From Chaetoderma sp. LZ-2023a (lineage: Eukaryota; Mollusca; Caudofoveata; Chaetodermatida; Chaetodermatidae): a DNA stretch of 64,000 nt. Of this stretch, positions 12,056 to 22,380 are shown in pieces (the first letter of the stretch is position 1; each line of letters opens with the position of its first letter). The position numbers were made by a program, and so were the translations under genes. The notes beneath the pieces were generated by a model. That model did not search any database and had not been told where the DNA came from. It saw only the letters and a program-made list of their open reading frames with translations. The DNA lies in the NCBI GenBank assembly GCA_034401795.1, contig CM067367.1, forward strand, positions 28,535,916 through 28,599,915, read 5' to 3'.

Positions 12056-12958
12056 AACGGAAACGGAAAAGGGGAATCCATAGGTGCGTCACATGACGTT
12101 AATATCAGCGGCAGCACTTGTATTTCCGCATTAACTTTCGGTTCCGATTTATATTTTGTTAATGATAGATACTTATGTAATCGACGGTATTTAACAGGCA
12201 CAGCTAGCACATCCTCGAAAAACATTAATTTAAAAACACAATCCCGTTTTACTGGACACCAGCCTTGCGTTCCATAGATAAAACAATCCAAAACGTTTTG
12301 CTAATCCGCAAACTATTAAACAATCTGTTTTAGCATTAATTATATCATATAACATACAAAACGAGAAAAGCCGATTTCCCTACCAAACACAAAGGTAGAT
12401 CCCGTTTTACTCATTACCGAATCCCGTTTTATTTTCTACAAATATTAACCTAATCCCGTTTTACTCATTTTCTCTATAGTTGTCACATTCATATGCGATT
12501 TTCGATATATTATAGAGAAGCCAGAGGTGTTGTATATACCCTATAAGTGTTGTGAACAGATCGAACTATATGTGCTTGATGGCATATCTTGAATACAACC
12601 TTTTAGTGGAAAGATATTTGAAGCGAAAGTAAAAAACTGCGAGAAATCTTCACTACTTTTTGAAATCAAATCACGACCACATCATTATTACAACACCTTT
12701 GCAGCTAAAATTTAAACACAGTAGAAAGGATACATTCTGTTTCATATTTGCTTAGTCTAAGCTGAAGTTTTCAACCTGCATAAGGGAAAATATTTAACTT
12801 TACTTACCTAATCACAGCTGTTGCAATGTATCGAATCTCAATGTAAACCAAATCCCGTTTTACGAACCGAATACGTTTTACTGGGGTGATCAGCGTGATG
12901 GTTAGTATAAGATAAGTTGAGTTTTCCTTTGCAATATATGAAATCGGGGATATATATA

Positions 12959-13160
12959 GCTACAGTTCATGACAAATAGCATCGTAAACAAGATCTTTGT
13001 CTCCCATACCAATTTTGATCACCGACGCGTATAAACAATTGTAAATAAGTATCTTAAAGCCCATTTCAGTCATCAAAGCGCACTCATTGCCTATTTTGAT
13101 CACCGCCGTGTATGGGAGACAAAGATCTTGTTTACGATGCTATTAGTCATGAATTGTAGC
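12959..13160. repeat. Foldback element, 51-bp arms
   Basis: The arm at 12,959-13,009 (GCTACAGTTCATGAC...GTCTCCCATAC) is inverted at 13,110-13,160, with at most a few mismatches. The spacer is ~100 bp and contains a direct repeat of 'TTTTGATCACCG'. No coding capacity. Confidence 0.85.
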
Positions 13161-14060
13161 TAATGATAATAAGAAAGCAGTGATGAGGAAGCGGCTTTGC
13201 TCTCGGTAAATATAACGATCCAGGAATACTTGGTCTACAAGTACAATTTCCATTCAGTCCATTGTTTATGGGGGGGGGGGGGCTTCATGTGTGAATTTTC
13301 TGTACAGCGAATTACTCTTCAGATTATCATTTGGCATCATGTTAGATGAAATAAACTCGAGAGTAGACTTTTGGTAACCCGGCACTAAGGGAGATAATTG
13401 CCCGTTTCCATGGTAACCCAATGCAAAACTAATAGCGATTACCTCTGCCCCTAATTTTATCATAAATTCACGAGTTTGGAGGTAGCAACATGAAATTAAT
13501 GTCAAAATGATCGGGTTTGATCTCTCTACGTGACAAAAATTGCTGTTTGTTCATTTTGTTCATTTTCTCTTCCATATTTGGTATGAATTCGTCAATTTAT
13601 TCACCAGGAATATGAGATATATACATATAGTGACGATTATAAATTCCATTAGCTATATTTTCAGAGAACCATTTCATCTACTTGTGTAAATATGTTCATC
13701 TATGTACAGAATATGATTTTGGAAAGTTTTCAATACTCTATGACTGTTACACATGAATATACTGCGGATATAACCCCTAGACCTATGAGGCTTGTGCAAA
13801 ATATGCCATGATGTCAGGTGTATAACCTGACTCCATAGTCCATATCATATATTTCCATTAGCCACAAATTATGCATTTGTTACAACCATGGAATGAATGT
13901 CATTACGTATTGTCACAACATATTTTATGGGATTTCTTTACAATGGAGTGAAGTGGGTGGTGGCGTTCGTTCTTCAACCATGTGTCTGGAACAGCCTATA
14001 AACGGCTCACAGAAAAGCAGTGGTGGGATTATTTGTAGCTTTCACAAGAAAACTTCTGTG
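13161..14060. other. Intergenic, no gene seen
   Basis: Contains a 12-G run at 13,271-13,282. No domain-bearing reading frame was found. Confidence 0.4.
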
Positions 14061-14064
14061 GAAG

Positions 14065-14330
14065 AGTGGAAAATGATTTATCATGAGATGTTCACCTTTA
14101 CCAATCATCATAGAAGTTAAGAAGAACGACTATGAAATTAGAATGAACCGCGTGCTCACTAACGCTAGGACATAAGCAACTGAATATAGGATCTGTAAAA
14201 TACTCGATTTTATAGACGCTTGTGAAGATCCATTCAGCATTACTTCAACATCGGTACTTCATATTATCACAAAACAGGTGATCATTGCGGAAGATATACA
14301 CAAAGAGCTCCTTAATGTTAGACACATCTG
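14065..14330 (+). pseudogene. Fragment of GCDTTS/DTDV multi-copy protein family
   Basis: Translation gives 'EWKMIYHEMFTFTNHHR', then 'YEIRMNRVLTNART', a stop, 'ATEYRICKILDFIDACEDPF', 'STSVLHIITKQV' and 'AEDIHKELLNV'. I recognise this series as the middle of a large, uncharacterised protein family found in many copies in invertebrate genomes. The same stretch appears in opposite orientation at 16,961-17,213 ('NHHR', 'CEDSFSNSSTSVL', 'EDIHKDF'). Agreement is stronger in protein than in DNA, so it was coding. It is broken by a stop and frame changes. Confidence 0.6.
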
Positions 14331-14930
14331 ATCTCTATAGAACAGAAAAGGGAATTTGCCTAAGCTCAGAAAGTGCTAGTCATCTCAAGAGCGCAAATGC
14401 ATATTTTAAAGATTTGTTAAATTATGATCTAGTACAGTTATCCTACCTTTTTGATGAGGATAATCTCATGACCAAACCCAAGAACAGCGGTCCTAGATTC
14501 TGCCAGTACAGTAGAATCATAGTAAAACATCCTACTTAGTCATGTTAGTAGATCTAATAGCATACCATAGAAGAATGGCGACATCTGTCATTGCTTTTCA
14601 AGAATAGTGAAGAATTCTTCCAGGATAGACTTTGTATTTGACATCTAGGATCTGTCAAAGATTTGGAAATGTTACAACGAACTCACACAAAACTTATTGA
14701 AATAAACAATGGGATGCGTAACACAATTAATTGTCTGTGGTAAGTGGATTTGTGGTGTAGAAAGATTGTGTTTCTTTAAGATTGATGGTCTTATGACCAA
14801 CCGCTTTGAGCAATCACCATCTGTAGATAACAAAAGCAGAGCTGTTAAAGCCAGGTTTGACTTTATGCAACTAATTTGCTAAAATGTATAAACTAACATT
14901 ATTCGGTCGGCTCACTACTTGGTGTCACTA
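14331..14930. other. Degenerate sequence, function unclear
   Basis: An 84-codon frame at 14,285-14,539 begins inside the preceding fragment and then continues into sequence I do not recognise. It may be remnants of the same family. Confidence 0.3.
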
Positions 14931-14939
14931 TAATTCACT

Positions 14940-15451
14940 ACTATTGTTGATTATAGGGGTTCCTACAGTCCATGTTTTTGTCAGCTCTGTGAAAGCTCTG
15001 GCACCAGCAAAACGTACAACAGTGTACTTCTTTCTTGATTCCTTCTAAATTCGCAGGTTGATGTCGGACATTTGACACATGTATAATTTTGCCCAAGGTC
15101 ATCTGGAATAATCAGCTCGTACAGTGAGGGCCATAAAGGTATGTCATAATATTCAAATCAAAACAAAAGAGGACAAATTGACTTGGTGCGCAGACAATTT
15201 AGCATAACGTGTGTAGGGTAAAATGCCCTGAAAATGTAATGCCTCGTAGACTGACTAATATGCGGTAACTGTTCCAGAGTTATTGCTTTCTGATGGTAAT
15301 AATTTTCCAGTACCTAAAATCATCAATAGTAGTAGCACGTTTCAGAATTTGAACCAAGTACTCCTCAACCTTTATGATTATTTGCCTGATGTCGTCATTA
15401 GACCAGTCCTTACCAAGCTCTTCCCGATAATGTGCTGCATTACATTTGAGA

Positions 15452-15482
<31 letters not shown>

Positions 15483-17213
15483 CTGCTGCTGCTGCTGCTT
15501 TGGTGCCAAACTTACTTGTAATATCATAACGGGTTATAGTATGGAGTGCTGGCTGGTTTATCTCTCAAGTTTTGAATGCTAATATGTCTAGTGGAATATA
15601 TCTAGTCAATTGATGCCGCCTCTCATCCAGAGTTCATTGAGGCCATACCAAAGCAGTATATCCCAGAGATGAAGATACAACATCAACACACCAGTGTCGC
15701 TAAAGAGCACAATGATTCAGTTAGTTTCAGCCTCACTTCGTTGATACGTGGTATCAAGCTGATATCACGCTCTCCAGCATCGCGGTCAAGATCTGGTTGG
15801 TGAAGAACGACTGAGTCTTTATCTGAATGGTGCATCATTGGTTCATCACCTGCCATTCCACATACAACAATCTGTCCATTTGATCGGTGTTCTTGAGTAT
15901 CAACTTTTATCCACTTTGCAGGAATAATCTACAGATTGGATTTGTTTTAATTTGATGCCCATTTCAACTGGTACTGGCCTTCCGCCTGTCTTTAGAGACA
16001 TGGATCATAATGTGTGTGCTAAATACAGGTTTGACCATGTGATTTCTTGAGATTTTCCATTTAGATGTGCATGTGCAGTTATTTAAACTCTGATGTAACA
16101 CATTACAAAGGTACCGGTAATTGGTGTGCAGCATGGGATAATCAGAAAATCAGTATTTTGCATATACTTCATATCATCAGTACTGTATCAAGAAAGTATT
16201 CAATATTGTCTGAATCAAAGATTTTAACACATCAATGATACCTTAGAAATGATATAATGATAATTGCGGTCAGCATGTCTTGTTGCATGATATATGTAAT
16301 ATTTTAGTGAAGGCCTACTTTGGGACAATTGTGATGGACAAGTGTCATTAATCCTTATCAAGCTGATTTTCATAAGATTAATTGCAAAAGAGTCAATAGA
16401 ATAAATCTCGGCTACACTTTCGAAACTATGTTGCTGAAGGTCTTGCTTTCACTGGCAGCAATGGTTTACTACAACATTGTTCCCAAATCATACTCCAAAT
16501 AGCATTTGAAATGAATCATGAACATCGTTTCAAATTCTGAAATTACAGTGGTAAATAACTATAAAATAACAAATGTACAACCAAATTTGATACAGTATCT
16601 ATATAATGACTTTGTTGTTAGGTTTTGGTTTGCAAATAGTGGTGTAATACATACCAACTTAATAATTAAACTTTTTGCCATTGTAATTAATGTTTTATGT
16701 TAGTATTTGAATTAATTGCCAATGATACAGATTTCCATAGTTAATATGAAAAGCATAAAAATGGTTAATGAATGAAACAGAAGCCAAGAACAATGCCGAA
16801 TTTCCATAAAGTAGAGCAATAATTTTGACACTTATTTCAGGCTTCTTTCTTCAATATCCACAAATTTATGGTAAAAATAAGTAAGTGCTATTAGGTTTGG
16901 ATTGAGTTACCATGGTTTTCTTTCTGTGAACAGCGCAGAGGCCAGATCCTCTTTATTTAAAATCTTTGTGTATATCTTCCATCATGATCTCCTGTGTTGT
17001 GATACTACGAAGCACCGATGTTGAAGAATTGCTGAATGAATCCTCACAAGATTATGTAAAATCTGGCATGCTACAGATCTTATATTCAGTTGTTTCTGTC
17101 CCAGCCTTAGTGAACTAATGGTTCATTCTACGTTCATAATTGTCTGTGTCAACTTCACTGAGGTTTCTGTGGTGATTTATGACACTGAACATCTCACGAT
17201 CTATTATTTTCCA
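14940..17213 (-). pseudogene. Decayed copy of GCDTTS/DTDV multi-copy protein family
   Basis: Read on the minus strand, pieces appear in the family's order. First is the N-terminal part at 17,213-16,961 ('EWKIIDREMF', 'CEDSFSNSSTSVL', 'EDIHKDF'). A stretch with 'IVVCGMAGDEP' and 'GERDISLIPRINEV' (about 15,930-15,730) stands where relatives have GMAGxxP and HEEADxxI. 'IIVLFSDTGVLMLYLHLW' and 'LWMR' (about 15,700-15,590) is a mutated DTDVLxLL block. 'LHTITRYDITSKFGTKAA' (about 15,540-15,490) is a mutated TGCDTTSKxGTKAA block. Then come a poly-alanine run from a CTG repeat, 'EEYLVQILK', and a distal Cys-rich tail near 15,000. Stops and frameshifts make it non-functional. The biochemical role is unknown. 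Confidence 0.6.
15452..15500. repeat. (CTG)n trinucleotide repeat, in-frame poly-Ala on the minus strand
   Basis: About 16 CTG/GCT units with one GGT interruption. On the minus strand, in the frame of the surrounding pseudogene, it reads as poly-alanine. It extends a position where the conserved motif already has two or three alanines (GTKAAAL). Confidence 0.85.
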
Positions 17214-17822
17214 CTCTGCTGCCCAAATGATATTCTGAGTAATTCTCTGTACAAAAAATTCGCCCTGGGATCCCCATAGACAATGCATTATTTGGAACAG
17301 AGTCTAAGTTTTCGGTCGTAAATACACTGGCAAAGAAGTTATTTAGAATATCAGATTTGTATTTGTCACTTGTGTATATTGAATCTTTCAAACTGGTCAT
17401 TGATTCCCTGAGTGTAGTTTTACTTGTAACATAATTCCATTATGATTTGGGATTAGTTTCACATTAGTTTTAATTCTGAATTACTATTTGTCCAAAAGAT
17501 AGCTTTGCTTCTCTGATACAGCATGTTGGTTTAGTTCGTGCTGTTTTGGTAGAGGGCATAATCACTCGGTGCCTTTGTTTTCTTGTATTTTTTATATGCT
17601 CTATTTTTCTTTATGAGCGATTGAGATGCACTGTGATTAAGCCACACACACTTTTTCCTACTACGTTTATTAGATATTGAAATGTATTAATTTTTTAGGC
17701 TACTTAGACTTTCATGTAGGTGGTTCCATGCTTCTCTTGTATCGAGTTCATACAAATACTGCCAGGTAGCACTCTCTAATTTGTTATGTATTTCTCAATG
17801 CATCCCTTTATTCAACAACAAT

Positions 17823-18479
17823 TTAGGTTTGCCTATTTTCTTGGTTGCTGTTAATAAATCCGGGGTGCAATGAGATTTGCAAAATGGCATGATCACTCTT
17901 GCCTAAAGGAGGAAGGTGGGTTATTCCATAGACAGCATTAGTATTGTTAGTTAGTACAACATCTAATATGTTGGAGATTTGGTTTATTCTGTGACGTGTT
18001 GCCTTAGTGACTAGTTGTTGAAAGAAATTATTTCTTATAGCTGAAAGAAATGTGTCCCCTTCAGTACTGTCTGCAAGTCCAGTGGTCGAGCTAATGGTTG
18101 GGAAATTAAAATCCCCTGTTATTAAAATGTGGTCTGCTGTATTATTACCTATAGCATTCCGCTGATTTAATAAGCAATTATTGTTTGATATATCTGAAGA
18201 AGGACGTCTGTATATATACCCAACCAATATATTTTCTTTTTGTTTAGTCGTCCAGGAACACCAGAGAGATTTGTCAAAGGGGTTATTATTTATTATATCA
18301 CAATATTGGACATTTATTGTATCATGAGTATATATGGCAACTCCTCTTTTGGGCTTATTATTGATTTCCAGGTTGTATTCATCAATCTGTAATTCACATA
18401 GATCTATATTGTTACTTACAGCTTTGTTTTTCGCGAAAATCTCAGTGATTAAATTAAGTGTTGGATAGACGTTATGCAC
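17823..18479 (-). pseudogene. APE-type endonuclease domain of the CR1-like LINE
   Basis: A 218-codon open stretch. It has 'RGVAIYTHD' (the GGVAIY-like block), 'VGYIYRRPSS' (the YRPP-like block), 'ILITGDFNFP' with the catalytic D and N of GDFN, 'ILDVVLTN' (the LDLVLTN-like block) and 'LGKSDHAIL' with the catalytic SDH. These are the apurinic-endonuclease motifs LINEs use to nick the target DNA. The upstream N-terminal NxxS/ET part is degraded and the downstream RT is truncated. Confidence 0.85.
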
Positions 18480-19049
18480 TATGGCTTAAAAATCTGCCTT
18501 TATGTTTATTACGTTATTAGCATTGGTATACATACATATTTTTCGATTGGTGTAGACATGTTCCGGTGATCATGTTTGATTGAACCATGTTTGTTATTAT
18601 TTAGATTATTATCAGATTGTCCATGGTCAAGAATTGGTCCAGTTGTAGTGCAATTGTCTCTTCCTATGAAGTCTTTACAGGATCTGGTTGAACGGGTCAT
18701 ATGTAAATTTTTGCCTTGAGCATGTCCAGTAGGTATTTTCCTTTTAGTTTTGTTCATGCATGCAGTAGTGGGTACTTCATGGGCAGGATTGATTTCAATA
18801 AGGTTACTTGGAGCTATGTATTCATCTAATAAATTGTTATATCGATTACTTAGTGTTAATGGTTTGGATACTTCAGAAGCAGATAGTTGAAGGTTTAATG
18901 CGTTGTTCTTTGACGTTGTCTTCTTTGCTCTGAAAAATATTGACTGGGATAGTGGTTAGTTCCAATTCAGTACAATCTATAAACACTACATTATGCTATG
19001 ATGCAGGATATGCTAATATATCATTGAATTCATGCACAGTGTTGTTCTC

Positions 19050-19212
19050 ATGTGTTGTTTGGGCGTGGCAGCAGAGATGATACACAAAATTTGATGTTAG
19101 GTGCCAGTACTTTGATGTTCTCTATTAGTGAGTCATAGTCGTTAATCATACCGCTCCCTTTCCGCCTTCCAATATCATTGCTACCAACATGGATAACAAT
19201 TGTATTAAATGA
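19050..19212 (-). pseudogene. SGNH-hydrolase-like segment of LINE ORF1
   Basis: One open stretch reads 'TIVIHVGSNDIG' and, after a 'DYDSLIENIKVLAP' segment, 'FCVSSLLPRPNNT' before a stop. G-x-N-D is block III of SGNH/GDSL esterases, a domain known from ORF1 proteins of CR1-type LINEs. Blocks I (GDS) and V (DxxH) are not clear here, so activity cannot be claimed. Confidence 0.7.
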
Positions 19213-19721
19213 TATATGCATATGATGTTATAGGTACATCAAATTCCTTACAGTCACGAATTTCAATTTCGGAGCTTATATTGTCTGTCTGTAGGCTCAT
19301 TGACTGACTTATAATATTCAGAGCTTATCAATCTCAATTTGCGTATCATTGAGTTTCTTGTGTTTACTGTTAATTAACATCCAGAAGGTTTTTGTGTCAG
19401 TTTTGTGTAGGTTGCGTAGATTTGTGTGTAATTGGTGTTGCATGTCTTGCGAGTACTGACAAACTGCTCATTTGTATTGGTTGCAAGCTGCTTTAAATCT
19501 TTGATAGTTTTTTCAGTTTTGTTGAGATTTTATCTGCCTTGGTAGACGTTTTTCCTGCCAAATGTCTTGTACACTTTCAATAAACAGCTTACTTATTCAT
19601 TATTAAGTTAATATCTTCTTGGTCAGTGGATTCTATCTGACTTATCTTTGGCTTAATTACCTTAAGCATATCGATCGTTAAGTTTTGCACAAACATTTCT
19701 TTTTTATTTGCAGCCCAGCGA

Positions 19722-19734
19722 ATTCGTTTGTTGC

Positions 19735-19786
<52 letters not shown>

Positions 19787-19844
19787 CGGCTGATATTCTT
19801 TATTATTATTATTATTATTGTTGTTGTTGTTGTTGTTGTTGTTG

Positions 19845-19906
<62 letters not shown>

Positions 19907-19925
19907 GCTGTTGTTGTCGTTGACG
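19722..19925. repeat. Compound (GTT)n/(ATT)n/(GCT)n trinucleotide tract
   Basis: About 200 bp of successive trinucleotide runs: GTT, a short ATT run, GTT, GCT, then GTT with single-base variants. The 94-codon frame through it is repeat-derived. Confidence 0.95.
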
Positions 19926-19971
19926 CCTCTTCAGGTAATAACTATGTGAAGTGTGCAGTTTATGTCTGAAA

Positions 19972-20853
19972 TTAGCGGATCATAGGTGTATACCTCAATT
20001 CTTGTATTATTTCAATAAATTTCCTATTCGCTATCACATAATCTAATACAGTTCCATGTCTACAAGTCACTTTGCCTATTGTTGCGTCTTTACCTAGTCT
20101 GCCATTTATAATGAAGACTCGGAGATTTTTGCACAGCTGTAATAACTCTCGACAATTCCCGTGCAGTAGTGCTTGGCATTGGCTGTGTCTATAGGAATCC
20201 ATTGAATGACAATTTTTGAAGTTCTTCATTTTCCAAATCGCCTATTCTAAAAACTGCTGGATTGTAAACTTATCATACATTTCATAGTCACGCTGTGATT
20301 CAGTTTCTGCATTGAAATTTGCAACTAACCAAATTATTTCATACCTACTATTAATATTTAGAACGTCTTGTCCAATTTTGTCAAAGGCTTCGTTTGAGTA
20401 ATATTTGGAAGATTCTGGTGTTATATCTACAATGCCTATACTGCAAATGATGTCTTTTTAAATATGTATCCACATGACGAATTCTTTATCTGCGCCTGGA
20501 TCCATGGTGTGTATATATTTTGAAAGACTTCTATTGACTAATAAACCTAGTCCACCAGACGCTCCCGTCCCTTAGCCTAGTTTAACTATTAAATCGTAGT
20601 TTGCTAGAGACACGTGGTCGGTTTGATTTATGTTTAATTCATTCAAGCAGATGATATCATGCGCATTTACAAAGTTGTTGAATTCCGGGAATTGCTTTTT
20701 AGATTTAATACCGCAAACATTTAGGCATGCAATATGCAATAAACTGGGCAAAGTCTTTCTTAGATGGTCACTGTTTTGGCCTCTATTTGTGTCGGCAAAC
20801 CTATTAACAGGGGAGTGGATGATATTAGGAACATTTTCCGAGTCAGTAAACAT
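19972..20853 (-). pseudogene. Second LINE endonuclease fragment
   Basis: The minus strand begins near 20,853 with 'LHIACLNVCGIKSK' and 'AHDIICLNELNI' (the NVxGI and E-containing N-terminal APE blocks). It continues with 'IIWLVANFNAETES' near 20,330, a GDFN block with G-D changed to A-N. The end is 'FIINGRLGKDATIGKVTC' and 'VLDYVIANRKF' (20,130-20,020). It is a separate family from the neighbour at 17.3-19.7 kb, judging by the NGR...GxxT block. Several stops lie between, and no RT was seen. Confidence 0.75.
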
Positions 20854-20867
20854 TTCATTATTTGAAT

Positions 20868-21245
20868 TAACAGCAGCCTTAGCAGTAACAGCAGTCAGCG
20901 GCAGTAGTGGTTGTAGCAGTTCTAGTATATTAAAAGCAGTAGCAGCAGCAGCAGCAGCAACAGCAGCAGTGATATTGGTGCTAGTCGTATTGCAGCTGTA
21001 GTAGCAGTCAAATAAGTACTAGTAGCAGTATAGACAGTAGCAATAGCGGTAGTAATAGTAGTAGCAGCAGTAGTAGTTATAGTAGTGGTAGTAGCAGCAG
21101 TAGCCCTAGTAGCAGCAGTAGCAGCAGCAGCAATAATAACAGTGTCAGTAGCATCAGTGTCAGTAATAGCAGTACCAGCAGTAGTATCGGTAGCAGTAGA
21201 TTCAGTGCTGGTGGTGGTAGTTGTAGTTGTGGCGATATTCAGTAT
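20868..21245. repeat. Cryptic AGC/AGT trinucleotide repeat
   Basis: About 375 bp dominated by AGC and AGT triplets in irregular order. All frames through it give low-complexity protein and I call no gene. Confidence 0.9.
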
Positions 21246-21342
21246 AGATACATTGTAGACAGTATTTTGCATAAATATTTAAGATAATTATCAGGTTTCT
21301 TATTTACGTCACAATGCATGCAGGCAATTTTCTTGTTTTTGA

Positions 21343-21427
21343 CGCTGTAGTTGTCGTTGTTGTTCGAGTTGTTGTTGTTGGGTTTTTTTGGTGGTTATTG
21401 TTGTTGTTGTTGTTGTTGTTGTTGTTC
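21343..21427. repeat. (GTT)n tract
   Basis: Imperfect GTT repeats (21,351-21,380), then a GTT run at 21,399-21,425. Confidence 0.9.
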
Positions 21428-21679
21428 ACATGTTTTTAATTCTGTTTTTGTGTTATTGTCTCTGTTGACACTGTTGTAGCATTTTAGGAAACGACCCTTG
21501 GTTCTGATGTGGCCAAGTTGAATGTGGTACTGGTCTAGAGTCCTGCCAGAATGTATTGCGGTTATTACTCCGCACTGATACATGGGAACGCAGATTAAGA
21601 CTGCAGGCTTCTGCGTGTGCTGGTTGATCTTGATGACGCGAATAGAAGTGAGACGATAGGGACGCTTCAAAGGAAGTAT

Positions 21680-22380
21680 CGCAAATGCTGACACAAAGGA
21701 TTTTCACACCTTTTTCCCATTGTTACGCTAATTAGTTGATGGTTGCCATAAACCTCGCCCCCTCATTAAATCACGTGCCTTCCGCCATCCAATGAGGTGA
21801 GCTTAAGGGTAATTAGCGTAAAGATTGACACTGGTTAGTGTATAGTGTAAATATGATTGGCAGGTTATATGTCTGGACTCGTCTTTTGTGACTCCTGTCC
21901 TCCAATGAGGTGAGCTTAAGGATAATTAGTGCAATGACTGACAAAGGTTAATGAGTGTAATTAAGCGACAATCTCTTCGAGCCATAGCAAACGTACAAGG
22001 GTTAATGTATTGTGTAATGAGTATTGACTGGTTGCATGTCTGGACTCGTCTTGTTTTCTGACTCCTGTCATCCAATGAGATGAGCTTAATGGAAATCAGC
22101 GTAATGATCACCACGAGTTAATGCATAGCGTAAGGATGATTGACGGGTACATGTCTGGACTAGTCTTTTCCTCGGAACTCATTCAAAAAGCAAGCCCCAT
22201 TCCCACCCCCCCCACCCCCTCATTAAATGATGTGCCTCCTGGCATCCAATGAGGTGAGCTTAAGGGTAATTAGCGTAATGATTTACAAGGGGTAATGCAT
22301 AGCGTAATGATTATTGACGGTTTGCATGTTTGGACTCATCGGGTTTTTTTACTCTGGGAACTCATTCAATCACGGGCAAT
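21680..22380 (+). repeat. Left terminal inverted repeat of Polinton
   Basis: Starts CGCAAATGCTGACACAAAGG, which is inverted at the right end (32,327 inward) with few changes, as is the following 'GATTTTCACA...GTTACGCTAATTAG'. Inside are four copies of a 110-177-bp tandem unit beginning TCCAATGAGGTGAGCTTAA (21,791; 21,901; 22,071; 22,248), each also containing 'ATGTCTGGACTCGTCTT'-like text. The right repeat is shorter, with one to two units. Confidence 0.8.

Larger units (their letters stand above)
11070..12900 (-). repeat. CRE-rich dispersed repeat, copy 2 (inverted)
   Basis: The reverse complement of copy 1. TGACGTCA-type sites at 11,079-11,170, a hairpin remnant at 11,229-11,284 and 'GGGCGGGGCATAGCTAAA' near 11,380 appear first. 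Then come inverted 'ATCCCGTTTTACTCATT' motifs at 12,240, 12,392, 12,420 and 12,452, and the 12,480-12,900 segment matches 8690-9040. About 900 bp (11,410-12,300) is extra relative to copy 1. That extra part includes a segment ('CCAGCCTTGCGTTCC', 12,259) that is also present in copy 3. With copy 1 it forms a large imperfect inverted repeat around 9.7-11.0 kb. Confidence 0.75.
17280..19690 (-). mobile_element. CR1-like non-LTR retrotransposon, 5' part
   Basis: Running from 19,690 down: a coiled-coil-like ORF1 N-terminus; an SGNH-type block at ~19,210-19,050; an ORF1 C-terminal region with 'NRYNNLLDEY' (~18,850); an APE endonuclease; a basic linker (~17,650-17,500); and the start of the reverse transcriptase region ('KSDILNNFFASVFT', ~17,340). 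It then runs into unrelated sequence near 17,280, so most of the RT is missing. Multiple stops are present, so it is inactive. Confidence 0.75.

Noticed and set aside
19685-19969. Val/Ala-rich 94-codon frame
   Set aside because: It is the translation of a compound trinucleotide repeat.
20922-21272. Thr/Ala-rich minus-strand frame, mucin-like
   Set aside because: It is explained by the AGC/AGT triplet tract. No signal peptide or flanking coding sequence.
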